From NCBI GenBank assembly GCA_946183085.1, contig CAMGZU010000004.1:1-41785 (forward strand): DNA of 41,785 bases, in the 5' to 3' direction. The number at the start of each line of letters is the position of its first letter. Positions within the stretch are counted from its first letter, which is position 1. The notes under the pieces are model-generated. The model worked only from the letters and a program-made list of their open reading frames with translations, made no database searches and was not told the DNA's origin. Of this stretch, positions 1-8,518 are shown piece after piece. Source of the stretch: an uncultured Erysipelotrichaceae bacterium. Lineage in GTDB: Bacteria > Bacillota_I > Bacilli_A > RFN20 > CAG-826. Made by a program: the position numbers and the translations under genes.

Positions 1-416
1 ATCTCTTCGCTGTGTTTTGTTTTCACTTTATCGAAAGAGGCAACAAACTCAAGGTTCTCTCTGGGCATCTGGAGATTGGACATGATCTTGCCATATACCT
101 TAAGAAGGGCGTCTTTCTCTGGGAAGTCTGGGCGAGACAAAATGTAGTTCAGAGACTGAGAAAGGACGCCTTTCTCCTCTTCTGACAGTTCTGCGGAAGG
201 GAGCATCGCATAACCCGTAAGGTAATATCCGCCTTCCTTGCCTGGCTTATAGTCAATGTAACAGCCTGTTTGAAATTCAAGTTTATTGATCTCCTTGCGG
301 TAGGCGATGATTCGGCGCGGGCTCGCCTCCAGTTGTTCGGCAAGTTCTAAAATCTTAAACCTCTTGCCCGTCGCAAGAAGCTGAAGCATATAAATACAAT
401 TAGCCGTCTTGTCCAT
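1..416 (-). CDS. HTH-domain transcriptional regulator, probably WYL/YafY-type; truncated by the window start
   Basis: Read by hand on the minus strand (absent from the ORF track because no stop lies in the window): MDKTANCIYMLQLLATGKRFKILELAEQLEASPRRIIAYRKEINKLEFQTGCYIDYKPGKEGGYYLTGYAMLPSAELSEEEKGVLSQSLNYIL..., an HTH_11-like N-terminus followed by the effector-domain lead-in typical of WYL regulators. Confidence 0.75.
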   Translation of the reverse strand, partial: MDKTANCIYMLQLLATGKRFKILELAEQLEASPRRIIAYRKEINKLEFQTGCYIDYKPGKEGGYYLTGYAMLPSAELSEEEKGVLSQSLNYILSRPDFPEKDALLKVYGKIMSNLQMPRENLEFVASFDKVKTKHSEE

Positions 417-588
417 CTTGTTATTAAAATAATAAGGCTTTAGCCCGATTTCACTAAGCTTACCTGTTCGGAAATGGGTGTGACCGCCAAATTGATAATC
501 GCGCAGGCGTTTGCCCTTGTGAGTTGACGCTTCGCCAATATACTATAAGCATCATTTAAAGAACGTTGTTGCGACAAAGGAGCCATAC

Positions 589-1173
589 ATGAATAAAGAA
601 AACCTTTTTGCCGGTGAGCCCTACGAGGCGTTTGTCAGTTTTGAAGGTTGCCGTTTGCAATTTGCTTTGGCGAGGAAATGCAGGCTATATCGCTTTGATA
701 AGCTCATCGGAATCGACATTGCCGTAAACTTCGAACACATCGACCGGGAACTCTTATATAAACTCCCCCTCATCGAAGAGCAAGAGGATGACGGCGGACC
801 TGACGATCTCTATTTGAGTGCCAAAATATGGGGATGGAATGTCGAAAGCAAGCAATTCGTGGATCTCGGCACCTATGATTTCCCGATCGTATCCAAAGAC
901 TGGGCAAAACAAGAATTACGTGTACCAACCGAATTCCTAAGCGAAAACTTCGAATTCACCATCGCCCTAGAATACAAACTTTGCAGAACCAGCCACATTG
1001 CGATGGGCCTCTTCAAAAAACATTACGTAAAGCACGTATACGCAACAAAAGATCCCAACAAAATTGAATTGACCACCCAAATAACTCGAGTTGGAGGAAC
1101 GAACATCGAGGAAGAGACGGGAGACGATGTCAATTCCGCGTTGGAGGACCTTCTTTCCAGCAGGGGCATTTGA
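589..1173 (+). CDS. Hypothetical protein (194 aa), likely beta-rich, no recognised family
   Basis: ORF with AAAGGAG (576-582) 6 nt before ATG; first gene of a three-gene co-directional unit. Confidence 0.75.
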   Translation: MNKENLFAGEPYEAFVSFEGCRLQFALARKCRLYRFDKLIGIDIAVNFEHIDRELLYKLPLIEEQEDDGGPDDLYLSAKIWGWNVESKQFVDLGTYDFPIVSKDWAKQELRVPTEFLSENFEFTIALEYKLCRTSHIAMGLFKKHYVKHVYATKDPNKIELTTQITRVGGTNIEEETGDDVNSALEDLLSSRGI

Positions 1174-1175
1174 CG

Positions 1176-2267
1176 ATGCACACAAACATTTTCAGAGATC
1201 TTAGTAAACTTGCCGAAGAATCTAACCAAAATGGTTATCAAGCCAATTTCGATAACGAAACCGTCCGAAAATTGAATGGTTCTCTTTCGAATCAGCCAAA
1301 GATCGATATTCGCAACACCTATACAGCGTTTTTCTATTTCGCGGCGATCAACTATCTGAACGCCGCCACCAAGCACAACAAAGCAATTGGCTATCGGTTC
1401 AAGTCCTGCCTTCCGCGCATCGTGACCGAATGCTATAAAAAGCGCATCCCAGATGTAAGGTTTTATTTAACGAAAGACGGAAAGGGCGAAGTTCTTTATT
1501 GCCTATTCGGGGAAAGTTTTACCTTTTCATTCCACTCTCCTTCGATTAATGAACCAACGCTGAAAACGGCGCTCGAGAGGGCTAAACCAATTCGTTTTGA
1601 CGGAATAAGGAAGCAGCTGTGTGCCGACCGAATACTCCAAAAAGCAGCCGACCTTCTAAAAGGGCCAACCCAAAAAGCCCAAACCGCAGTCTCCAAGCCT
1701 AGTGCGCGCGATCAAAGTACGTCTTATTCCAATCGAAATGGCAAAGCCTCTTCTGCTCCGACCAATTTTGAAATCTACTCAATCGGGAAAGTCATCGATG
1801 ATTTCCATCTCAATCGTTTGATTTCAAACCCGCAAACCCGAGAGAACGTTGCGGTTGTGATTTCCACACTCTATTTTTATGCGGATCTCATTAGGGAAAC
1901 CAACCTTCCACACCACATTCGGAAAGAATTTTTCCGAGAGATGGTCACTCAATCATTTAGCGTAGTTGAAGCGGTAGAAATCGATATCGGACGTTTAATT
2001 GCTAGGCGCAACGGCAAAGACCTTCCCTCCGACCACGGAAAAGATCCCAAAGAAGACCAACAGATCTGCGTCAATTTGTGCCACAAGGAATTCCCGATGG
2101 AACCATCGACATCCAGGCTATATACGGAATATAAGCAATTACGACACAACGTGCACCTATGTAAGGAACAACAAATTATCAATAGTAGTTATTACACAGA
2201 AGAGACGACAGAGGATTGGTTTGAATTTATGCACCAATATTTGAATTATCTCGCTAGCAACATATAA
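1176..2267 (+). CDS. Hypothetical protein (about 363 aa); helical C-terminus with a HEPN-like LRHNVH motif
   Basis: ORF track starts at TTG 1170; ATG 1176 is better placed behind AGGGG. C-terminus: LYTEYKQLRHNVHLCKEQQIINSSYYTEETTEDWFEFMHQYLNYLASNI. Confidence 0.75.
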   Translation: MHTNIFRDLSKLAEESNQNGYQANFDNETVRKLNGSLSNQPKIDIRNTYTAFFYFAAINYLNAATKHNKAIGYRFKSCLPRIVTECYKKRIPDVRFYLTKDGKGEVLYCLFGESFTFSFHSPSINEPTLKTALERAKPIRFDGIRKQLCADRILQKAADLLKGPTQKAQTAVSKPSARDQSTSYSNRNGKASSAPTNFEIYSIGKVIDDFHLNRLISNPQTRENVAVVISTLYFYADLIRETNLPHHIRKEFFREMVTQSFSVVEAVEIDIGRLIARRNGKDLPSDHGKDPKEDQQICVNLCHKEFPMEPSTSRLYTEYKQLRHNVHLCKEQQIINSSYYTEETTEDWFEFMHQYLNYLASNI

Positions 2268-2294
2268 TTACTAGAATTGCAGGAGAAAATTATC

Positions 2295-2774
2295 ATGGCG
2301 AAACCATTTAAATTATCACGCCGAGAGAGAGAACAAGCGAATAATCAAAGCGCCGGCCACCAAGACACCCGGGATAAATTCGGCGATAAAAAAGCAGAAT
2401 GGTCAACTGGTGAACCTCCTTTCGCTTTGGTGGCAAAAATAGAGAAAGGCGCTGGCGTCGTCGAAAAGGGCGTGTTTAATAAGAAAGAGGCTTATAACGC
2501 CAGTTTGGCTGTGAGAACCATCGGAAACGTCGCCTCCCTTACTGCTTTTTATGTAACAAAAGAAGCTACCGGGACTCGGAAAATTAAACTTGTCAAAAAG
2601 GCCGAGCAAAAGTATAGCGAAGACGCGATGGATACGTTATACGTTGGCGCTTTTGATGCCCCTCTTAATTTGATTCAAGGCAAATTCCTCATCGTTACAG
2701 TTCACTGCACATTTAAGGCGGGGTTTTTGAAGAGGAAACTCCAGAAAGTTACTGTGTATTTGCCAATACGATAG
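2295..2774 (+). CDS. Hypothetical protein (159 aa) with basic, probably disordered N-terminus and beta-rich C-terminus
   Basis: AGGAG (2281-2285) positioned for ATG 2295 (MAKPFKLSRREREQ...) rather than the track start at 2277. Confidence 0.7.
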   Translation: MAKPFKLSRREREQANNQSAGHQDTRDKFGDKKAEWSTGEPPFALVAKIEKGAGVVEKGVFNKKEAYNASLAVRTIGNVASLTAFYVTKEATGTRKIKLVKKAEQKYSEDAMDTLYVGAFDAPLNLIQGKFLIVTVHCTFKAGFLKRKLQKVTVYLPIR

Positions 2775-2812
2775 AGAACAACGGTGGCCGTTGGCCGTCC
2801 CTAAACTTGATT

Positions 2813-2840
2813 CCCGCCTAGTGAAAGGCGGGTTTCTTTG
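2813..2840 (+). terminator. Rho-independent terminator of the 589-2774 cassette
   Basis: CCCGCC-TAGTGAAA-GGCGGG followed by TTTCTTTG. Confidence 0.75.
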
Positions 2841-2931
2841 TTTACAGGACTGTTTATCAATCCGGCGATAGCCTATTTCAGAGAGAGCAAAGAAAGGCTC
2901 ATCGCAAACCAAGGGTCAATTCATTGATGTT

Positions 2932-3957
2932 TCAAACGTCGAAGGCTAAATCGTTCTTCTCGATGGTGGAGAGCCGTTCAACGTCAAGATTCGTCAGATC
3001 ATTCAAACGTCTTGCCTGACGGTAAACGCTGTCTTCGAACAGGTTTCGGGCGTCCCGCGCATTCGCATGATGGTTTCCCGTCTTGCGGAAATAAGTTTGC
3101 GCGTATGCCTTTGCGTCTTCGCTTAGGCAATAGTCGTTCTCCAAGAAGAACCCTTCGAAGATCGTGTAGAGATTCTCCCAGTCATAATCCTCGAAATGGA
3201 TGTTGGTCTTGAAGCGGGAAGCAAGGCCAGGGTTGGCCTCCAAGAAGCCTTTCATCCGCTCCTCGTAACCCGCGCAGATGACCACCAAGTCGTCGCGATG
3301 GTCCTCCATGAATTTGGTGATGGTATCGATTGCCTCCACGCCATATTCATCGCGGTCGCCATGATAAAGGGCATAGGCTTCGTCGATGAACAAGACGCCG
3401 CCAAGCGCCTTTTCTAAGACTTTTCTCGTCTTGATGGCGGTTTGCCCGGTATAGGCGGCGACGAGCTGGCTGCGGTCCGCCTCGACGAGGTGGCCTTTCG
3501 AGAGGATGCCGAGGGCGTTATAAAGCCGCGCGACGATCCTCGCCACCGTGGTCTTGCCCGTCCCCGGATTCCCTAGGAAAAGAAGATGCCTCGTCGTCGT
3601 TGGCACCTTTAGTCCCATCATCTTGCGGATGCGGGCGTTTTTTACCTGGCAAACGATGTCTTCGATCTGCGTCTTGACCCCAGCTAATCCCGTTAGGGCA
3701 GAGAGCTCATGAAGCGGGTCTTTCAAACGGGCGTTGATGGCGTTGATCTCTTCTTGACACTTCTCTTGTTTCCCCTTTTGAAGCATTTCGGGGTTCAAAA
3801 GGCGCAGTCCCCCTAAGTCAAAGGAGTCTTTGGTATAGGTTGCAATCCGCTCCTTAAAGCGGACGCGGATGGTGTTGGCGGGACCGATGGAGAGAATCTC
3901 CCCCTGCTCACCTTGTTTGTTTTCTACTGGCTGTCCGATGTAGGAATCGTCAATCAT
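2932..3957 (-). CDS. AAA+ ATPase, CbbX/SpoVK-type
   Basis: Walker A GNPGTGKTT, pore-loop-like YTGQTA, Walker B GVLFIDEAYAL, NPGLASRF; small N-terminal beta-domain. Confidence 0.9.
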   Translation of the reverse strand: MIDDSYIGQPVENKQGEQGEILSIGPANTIRVRFKERIATYTKDSFDLGGLRLLNPEMLQKGKQEKCQEEINAINARLKDPLHELSALTGLAGVKTQIEDIVCQVKNARIRKMMGLKVPTTTRHLLFLGNPGTGKTTVARIVARLYNALGILSKGHLVEADRSQLVAAYTGQTAIKTRKVLEKALGGVLFIDEAYALYHGDRDEYGVEAIDTITKFMEDHRDDLVVICAGYEERMKGFLEANPGLASRFKTNIHFEDYDWENLYTIFEGFFLENDYCLSEDAKAYAQTYFRKTGNHHANARDARNLFEDSVYRQARRLNDLTNLDVERLSTIEKNDLAFDV

Positions 3958-4095
3958 CCGTCTCTCCTTTCAGTTCTTCCATTTCGATGGCCTTTTTTGA
4001 AAAAGGCGTTTGTTTCATTGGGCCATAAGCGGGGAGGGGGAAGCCCCTCCGCCGCTTGGCCAGACGCTTGGATTTCCAATGGCATCCAAATTGGA

Positions 4096-4548
4096 TTAGG
4101 CAGAACGGCGATTGTTATGGGCTTCTTTCTCTCGTCGCACCAATCCCATGACGATTCCTTCGCGATGATCCAGCAATTCAAGGAAGGCTTCTACCGGGTC
4201 GCAGAATCCTTTTTTGATCTCCACTTGGAACCAGAGGCTGATGGAGCCATCCGGACAGCAAGTGCAGCCCTCAAAGGGATAATTGTTCCGATCCTTCAAG
4301 AACTCATAGATCACGCGCAGGTCGCTTCGCTTGCCTGGATGGAAGCAAACCGTGATCTCCGCCCGGTTCACCTCTCGTTTTTTGGAGAAGACCGGGTTGA
4401 AGTAATGACGGATCTGAATGACCTCGTCCCCTCGAGGGCGAGGGGCGAGGTAAGTGGTCTCATCGAATCCCCAATGCGGGAAGATGTCTCCCATCATCGG
4501 GAAGTAGCCTCTTTGTTGGAGGCCTTCGCTAAGCTGAGCGAATCTCAC
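4096..4548 (-). CDS. Hypothetical protein (150 aa) with CTCC motif
   Basis: GTG start overlaps the TGA of the upstream Ntn-hydrolase gene (GTGA). Confidence 0.7.
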   Translation of the reverse strand: MRFAQLSEGLQQRGYFPMMGDIFPHWGFDETTYLAPRPRGDEVIQIRHYFNPVFSKKREVNRAEITVCFHPGKRSDLRVIYEFLKDRNNYPFEGCTCCPDGSISLWFQVEIKKGFCDPVEAFLELLDHREGIVMGLVRREKEAHNNRRSA

Positions 4549-5192
4549 TGATGATTCGCCTCCTTAGCTTTTCCGGCCGGTTTCTCGATGTCCTCTTCGA
4601 AGCGATCCGTGATCACCTTGAATTCCATGGACTCGGAATCGGTGAGGATGATCGGGTAGTCGACGTAGATGTCGGAGGCGGCACCGGCCTTGATGGCCTT
4701 TATGATGCGGGCCTCTGGGTCTTCGCCCTCCGAGGAGAGGAGACTGCCAATCGCCTGGTCTTCCCCGCTTCCGATCGCGGCGTAGTCATCAATCTCGAGC
4801 ACACAGCCATCGGTATTGATGAGGAAGAGCTGGTCCTTGTAGATGAAGAGGTAACAGGATTCCGTGTGCTCCAGGTACTTATCATCTTTGAGATAGCCGG
4901 CTTCGCGGAGGGCCTTGACGATCTCGGGGACAACCCGTTTGACGACGTAGCGATATCCCACGCGGTTTTGGTAGACGTCGTAATCGGTCACCAAGTCGTC
5001 CATGAGGCGGACGATGTTGGCGTCCCTGACGTTACCCACATGGGCCATCAGGCACGCAGGCGTATTCCCGACCTGCCAGATCTTGTAGTTGTTGGGGTTT
5101 TTGAGGGTGGATCTCGTTCCGCCTTTCGTCACTTGGGAGTCTGCGCCAACGTAGACCTTCCCGTTTTCTTTAATTGCTACAACCAAACTCAT
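4545..5192 (-). CDS. HslV/20S-proteasome-beta-like Ntn hydrolase
   Basis: MSLVVAIKENGKVYVGADSQVTKGG...: after Met removal Ser1, with Asp at position 17 in a GxDxQ context as in HslV, and a Lys (about position 36) near the HslV Lys33 site; GGAGGT SD upstream. Confidence 0.75.
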   Translation of the reverse strand: MSLVVAIKENGKVYVGADSQVTKGGTRSTLKNPNNYKIWQVGNTPACLMAHVGNVRDANIVRLMDDLVTDYDVYQNRVGYRYVVKRVVPEIVKALREAGYLKDDKYLEHTESCYLFIYKDQLFLINTDGCVLEIDDYAAIGSGEDQAIGSLLSSEGEDPEARIIKAIKAGAASDIYVDYPIILTDSESMEFKVITDRFEEDIEKPAGKAKEANHQ

Positions 5193-5484
5193 CTCTTATT
5201 ACCTCCTGTTTGTTGTTCTTGGAGCGGCGCTTGCCGTCTTGATGTGGGGTTGCCGCCGGATCTTGGCGGCTTGGCCTTTTGCTGCTGGGCCCTTGGTGAT
5301 GGTTCTTTTGCTTTTCACCTCCTTGTTTTGGCCTGACCATTATTCGAGCCAATGTTCCATCATCCATGTAGCAATTCAAATTTCTTCTTTTTTCTTTTCC
5401 TTTCGCTCACTTTCTGGGGTTCCCCGGTTTTGGGCGAGGCCCCATATATAGGGAAAAGGAACGCGAAAGGGTGGGTGTTTATGC

Positions 5485-5523
5485 GAAAAAAGAGGCGTTT
5501 TCGAAACGGAACGCCATCTTTTT
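5485..5523. terminator. Bidirectional terminator-like hairpin in the long intergenic region
   Basis: GGCGTT (5494-5499) / AACGCC (5510-5515) with T-runs on both sides when read from each strand. Confidence 0.5.
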
Positions 5524-5784
5524 AATACTTAGTATTAGCTAGCAAAAAAGGCGGTTTTTTAAAATTTTTTTGCCCGCTTTCTTGGTTTTGTGCAACATGC
5601 ACAGGGTTTCTATATTTTCGGTTTTCAAGACTTGTTTTTCGATTATTGAAATGGGGCCGTCCCATCGAAAAACGAATCGCGATCGCGGATCTCAAAAACC
5701 TCGAGGATTGAGGCAAAAGAAAAAGCCCGCAACGGGGGCGAAAAATAATTTGATACTAATATTTTGCCCCAAACGAAAAACTAA

Positions 5785-5820
5785 CGCAAAAAATTGACCG
5801 CCATTTTTTTCGGCGGTCAA
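5785..5820 (-). terminator. Rho-independent terminator of the GH13 gene
   Basis: Minus strand TTGACCGCC...GGCGGTCAA followed by TTTTTTGCG. Confidence 0.8.
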
Positions 5821-5828
5821 TTTGCTTT

Positions 5829-7331
5829 CTATTTGAGGACGATTGCCGCGTGGCGTTTTAAGACGAGAGTTTTACCTTCTTCTTTGACGTCACCCAGCTG
5901 ATGGATGATCTTTTGTCCTTTCGGATCGACCTTCAGGTCGGTGTCCTTCAGGTTGAGGTAGACGCGGATCTTGCCACGGGAATAAGCAAGGGCTTCGTTC
6001 AAGTATTCGAAGTCATTGCTTCTAAGGTCTTCTTCTTGATTACGGAGCGCGACCAGTTTCTTGACTTCATTGAGGAGAGAGTTCGGATTCCTTTCCTCTT
6101 CCTCGACGGTTGGGTCGCCTTCGATCGTTGGAAGAAAGGTGTGGTCCGCTTTCGAGAAGCCGGCGTTCTTGGAAGAATCCCAGCGCATGGGCGTGCGGGA
6201 GCCGGTGCGTTGATAACCACCTTCAAAGGACGGGAGTTTGAGGTTGGTATGGGCGCCAAGCTCATCGCCAAAATAGAGATAAGGGACGCCTGGCATCGTG
6301 AAGAGGAAGAGATAGGCGAGGCGAAGCTCTTCGTCGTTGAGGTAATTCGCGATGCGCCACGTATCGTGGTTGCCCGAGATGATGGAAAGGCGTCCTCCCA
6401 AAGCCTTATAGGCTTTGACGCGGTCTAAGATGTCCTTAAGGCATTCTTGATAACGCTTCTCGTCGTATTTGTGAAGAAGAGGTGCAGGAGCATCGTCGTG
6501 GCTACGGAAGAGCATATGGGAGAAGTTGTCCCAATGATCCAAGACGAAGTCGGAGGAGAAGCCAGCTTTTAAAGACCGCCAGGGATTGCTCCATTCGGAA
6601 GTCATATAGAAATCTTTATAGCCATCCTTCTTGAGGTCTTTGAGGATCGTTTGCCAAAGCTCGATGGTCGCGACTTTCTCATCGTCGTTTTTGACGAGGG
6701 AATCCGCCATGTCGACGCGGAAGCCATCCACCCCATAATCGAGCCAGAACTTCATGATCTTCTCGAGATAATCTTTGCCCTTGGCTTCCTTATAGGGAAT
6801 CTGCCATTTGGGCTCGGTGATCTTGTAGAAGCCATAGTTGATGGCAGGCTGATGGACGAAGAAATTGACCATGTAGCAGGCGTGGCGGTCATAAAGCCCG
6901 CTCACCATGCGGTATCCTGGCGTCAAATCCCAAGGGTTCTCGTTCCAAATAAAGAGGTCATATTTGTCATTGCGGACCCCTTTGCCAGATTCCAAGAAGT
7001 CTTTGTTCTCCCAAGACATATGGCCGGGGACCAAATCCAAGAAGAGGCGCATCCCCAAAGAATGCATCTTCTCAACCAAGCCTTTGAGTTCTTCGTTGGT
7101 GCCAAAGCGGGGAGAGACCTTAAAAGGATCTCTCACGTCGTAGCCGCCATCTAGGAATGGCGAATCGTAGATCGGGTTGAGCCAAATGGCGTTGAAGCCA
7201 AGCCCTTTGATGTAAGGAAGCTTCTCTTCGATGCCTCTCAAATCGCCAAAGCCATCGCCGTTGGCGTCATAAAACGAGTTGGGGTAGATCTCATAGAAAA
7301 CGAGGTCTTTGAAGGCGGGGAGTTCGCTCAT
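5829..7331 (-). CDS. GH13 alpha-amylase-family glycosidase (alpha-glucosidase / oligo-1,6-glucosidase type)
   Basis: FYEIYPNSFYDANGDGFGDLRGIEEKLPYIKGLGFNAIWLNPIYDSP, GVDGFRVDMAD, ISGNHDTWR. Confidence 0.9.
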   Translation of the reverse strand: MSELPAFKDLVFYEIYPNSFYDANGDGFGDLRGIEEKLPYIKGLGFNAIWLNPIYDSPFLDGGYDVRDPFKVSPRFGTNEELKGLVEKMHSLGMRLFLDLVPGHMSWENKDFLESGKGVRNDKYDLFIWNENPWDLTPGYRMVSGLYDRHACYMVNFFVHQPAINYGFYKITEPKWQIPYKEAKGKDYLEKIMKFWLDYGVDGFRVDMADSLVKNDDEKVATIELWQTILKDLKKDGYKDFYMTSEWSNPWRSLKAGFSSDFVLDHWDNFSHMLFRSHDDAPAPLLHKYDEKRYQECLKDILDRVKAYKALGGRLSIISGNHDTWRIANYLNDEELRLAYLFLFTMPGVPYLYFGDELGAHTNLKLPSFEGGYQRTGSRTPMRWDSSKNAGFSKADHTFLPTIEGDPTVEEEERNPNSLLNEVKKLVALRNQEEDLRSNDFEYLNEALAYSRGKIRVYLNLKDTDLKVDPKGQKIIHQLGDVKEEGKTLVLKRHAAIVLK

Positions 7332-7342
7332 ATGTTTTCTCC

Positions 7343-8518
7343 TTATTTGCCGAGGCGCTTGTTCTCTTTCTCGGTCTCGGTTGGGTATTTTTTGATGAGG
7401 ATCTTGTTTTCAAACAAGAAATAGAGGGTGAGGATGATCGGCTCCAAGGCGAAGGTCACCAAGAAGACGATTGAGGTGAAGAGGTCATCGCGGATGCCAC
7501 GGAGAATCATCACGACGAAGATCACCGCGAAAGCGATGATCGCAAGAGTGTCGGTGATGACGATCTGCAACCTCAAATGGCCATTGTCCCAGAAGCGCTT
7601 CCTGGCGCGGTGCTGGAACAAAAAGGCGCCCGAGATCCCCGACCCCACAAGGCAAAGGAAGGTTACGGTGTAATGGATGGCAAAGGGGATCAATTCGCCA
7701 TTTTTCCAAATGCCATAGTAAAGGATGGCGGAGACGACCGCCAAAAGCATGGTTAGACAAGAAGCGACGAGCCAAAGGATCGTCTTCTGAACGGTCTTGG
7801 CCTCCACTTCTTCTTCCTTTAAGGCCTCTTTGACCGCTTCGCGGTAGCCTTGCCCGAACAAATCGGTGAGGAACATCGTGTTGGCGGTGTCGCGGAAGTC
7901 TGGCTTCACCTCTTCTTGCTCCACCGCTTGCGGCTCGGGCTTTAAGAACGTGTGGATGTTCGAAATGAAGGAGACGCCTTCGGGCTGAACCGCGAAAAGC
8001 TGGGGGGCGTAGCAATAAATTGGATAGGTTTTGAGGATCTTTGAGAGGAGGTCCACCGCCGTTTTGGCGAAGATCGTATCCGCGCCCGAAAGATCCAAGA
8101 CCAAGTAGTTGGGCTTGGCGCAGAGCTCGCTATAAACGCCTTCGATGAGGTGCAGGAAATTCAAATGCATCTCCTTGGGGAGCTCGCTTCCCGTCAAATA
8201 GCGGAGCGCGTTCTCCCTCGCTGGCGAATCGTCGATCACGCCGCCAAGCGGGACTTGGGAGCGGAGGACGTTAAAGGCGAGTGAGGTCGCCACGACCACC
8301 GAGATCGGATAACGGTCGCGGTTGGGATTGGCGATGTTGAGGTAGTCCGCGCCATTGACGCGGAAATAACCGATGTATTCGTCTTGGCCTTTTAGTTCCA
8401 GAAGGTCGATGACCGTCCTCGCGTTCGTTCCGCCAAGCAAAAGAAGACCGCTCTCATCGTTGTCGAAGGCGATCTTCGATTGGGGATTCCGTTTTGCGTA
8501 AAACGAGGCGGAGATCAT
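7343..8518 (-). CDS. Hypothetical protein with C-terminal multi-pass membrane region
   Basis: 391-aa ORF; several hydrophobic helices in the C-terminal half (LWLVASCLTMLLAVVSAILYYG, FAIHYTVTFLCLVGSGISGAFLF, LAIIAFAVIFVVMIL, FTSIVFLVTFALEPIILTLYFLF). Confidence 0.75.
   Translation of the reverse strand: MISASFYAKRNPQSKIAFDNDESGLLLLGGTNARTVIDLLELKGQDEYIGYFRVNGADYLNIANPNRDRYPISVVVATSLAFNVLRSQVPLGGVIDDSPARENALRYLTGSELPKEMHLNFLHLIEGVYSELCAKPNYLVLDLSGADTIFAKTAVDLLSKILKTYPIYCYAPQLFAVQPEGVSFISNIHTFLKPEPQAVEQEEVKPDFRDTANTMFLTDLFGQGYREAVKEALKEEEVEAKTVQKTILWLVASCLTMLLAVVSAILYYGIWKNGELIPFAIHYTVTFLCLVGSGISGAFLFQHRARKRFWDNGHLRLQIVITDTLAIIAFAVIFVVMILRGIRDDLFTSIVFLVTFALEPIILTLYFLFENKILIKKYPTETEKENKRLGK

Noticed and set aside
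420-545. In-frame upstream extension of the left-end regulator (YIGEASTHKGKRLRDYQFGGHTHFRTGKLSEIGLKPYYFNNK)
   Set aside because: No ATG/GTG/TTG in this stretch before an in-frame stop; about 40 open codons can occur by chance and the HTH begins naturally at ATG 416.
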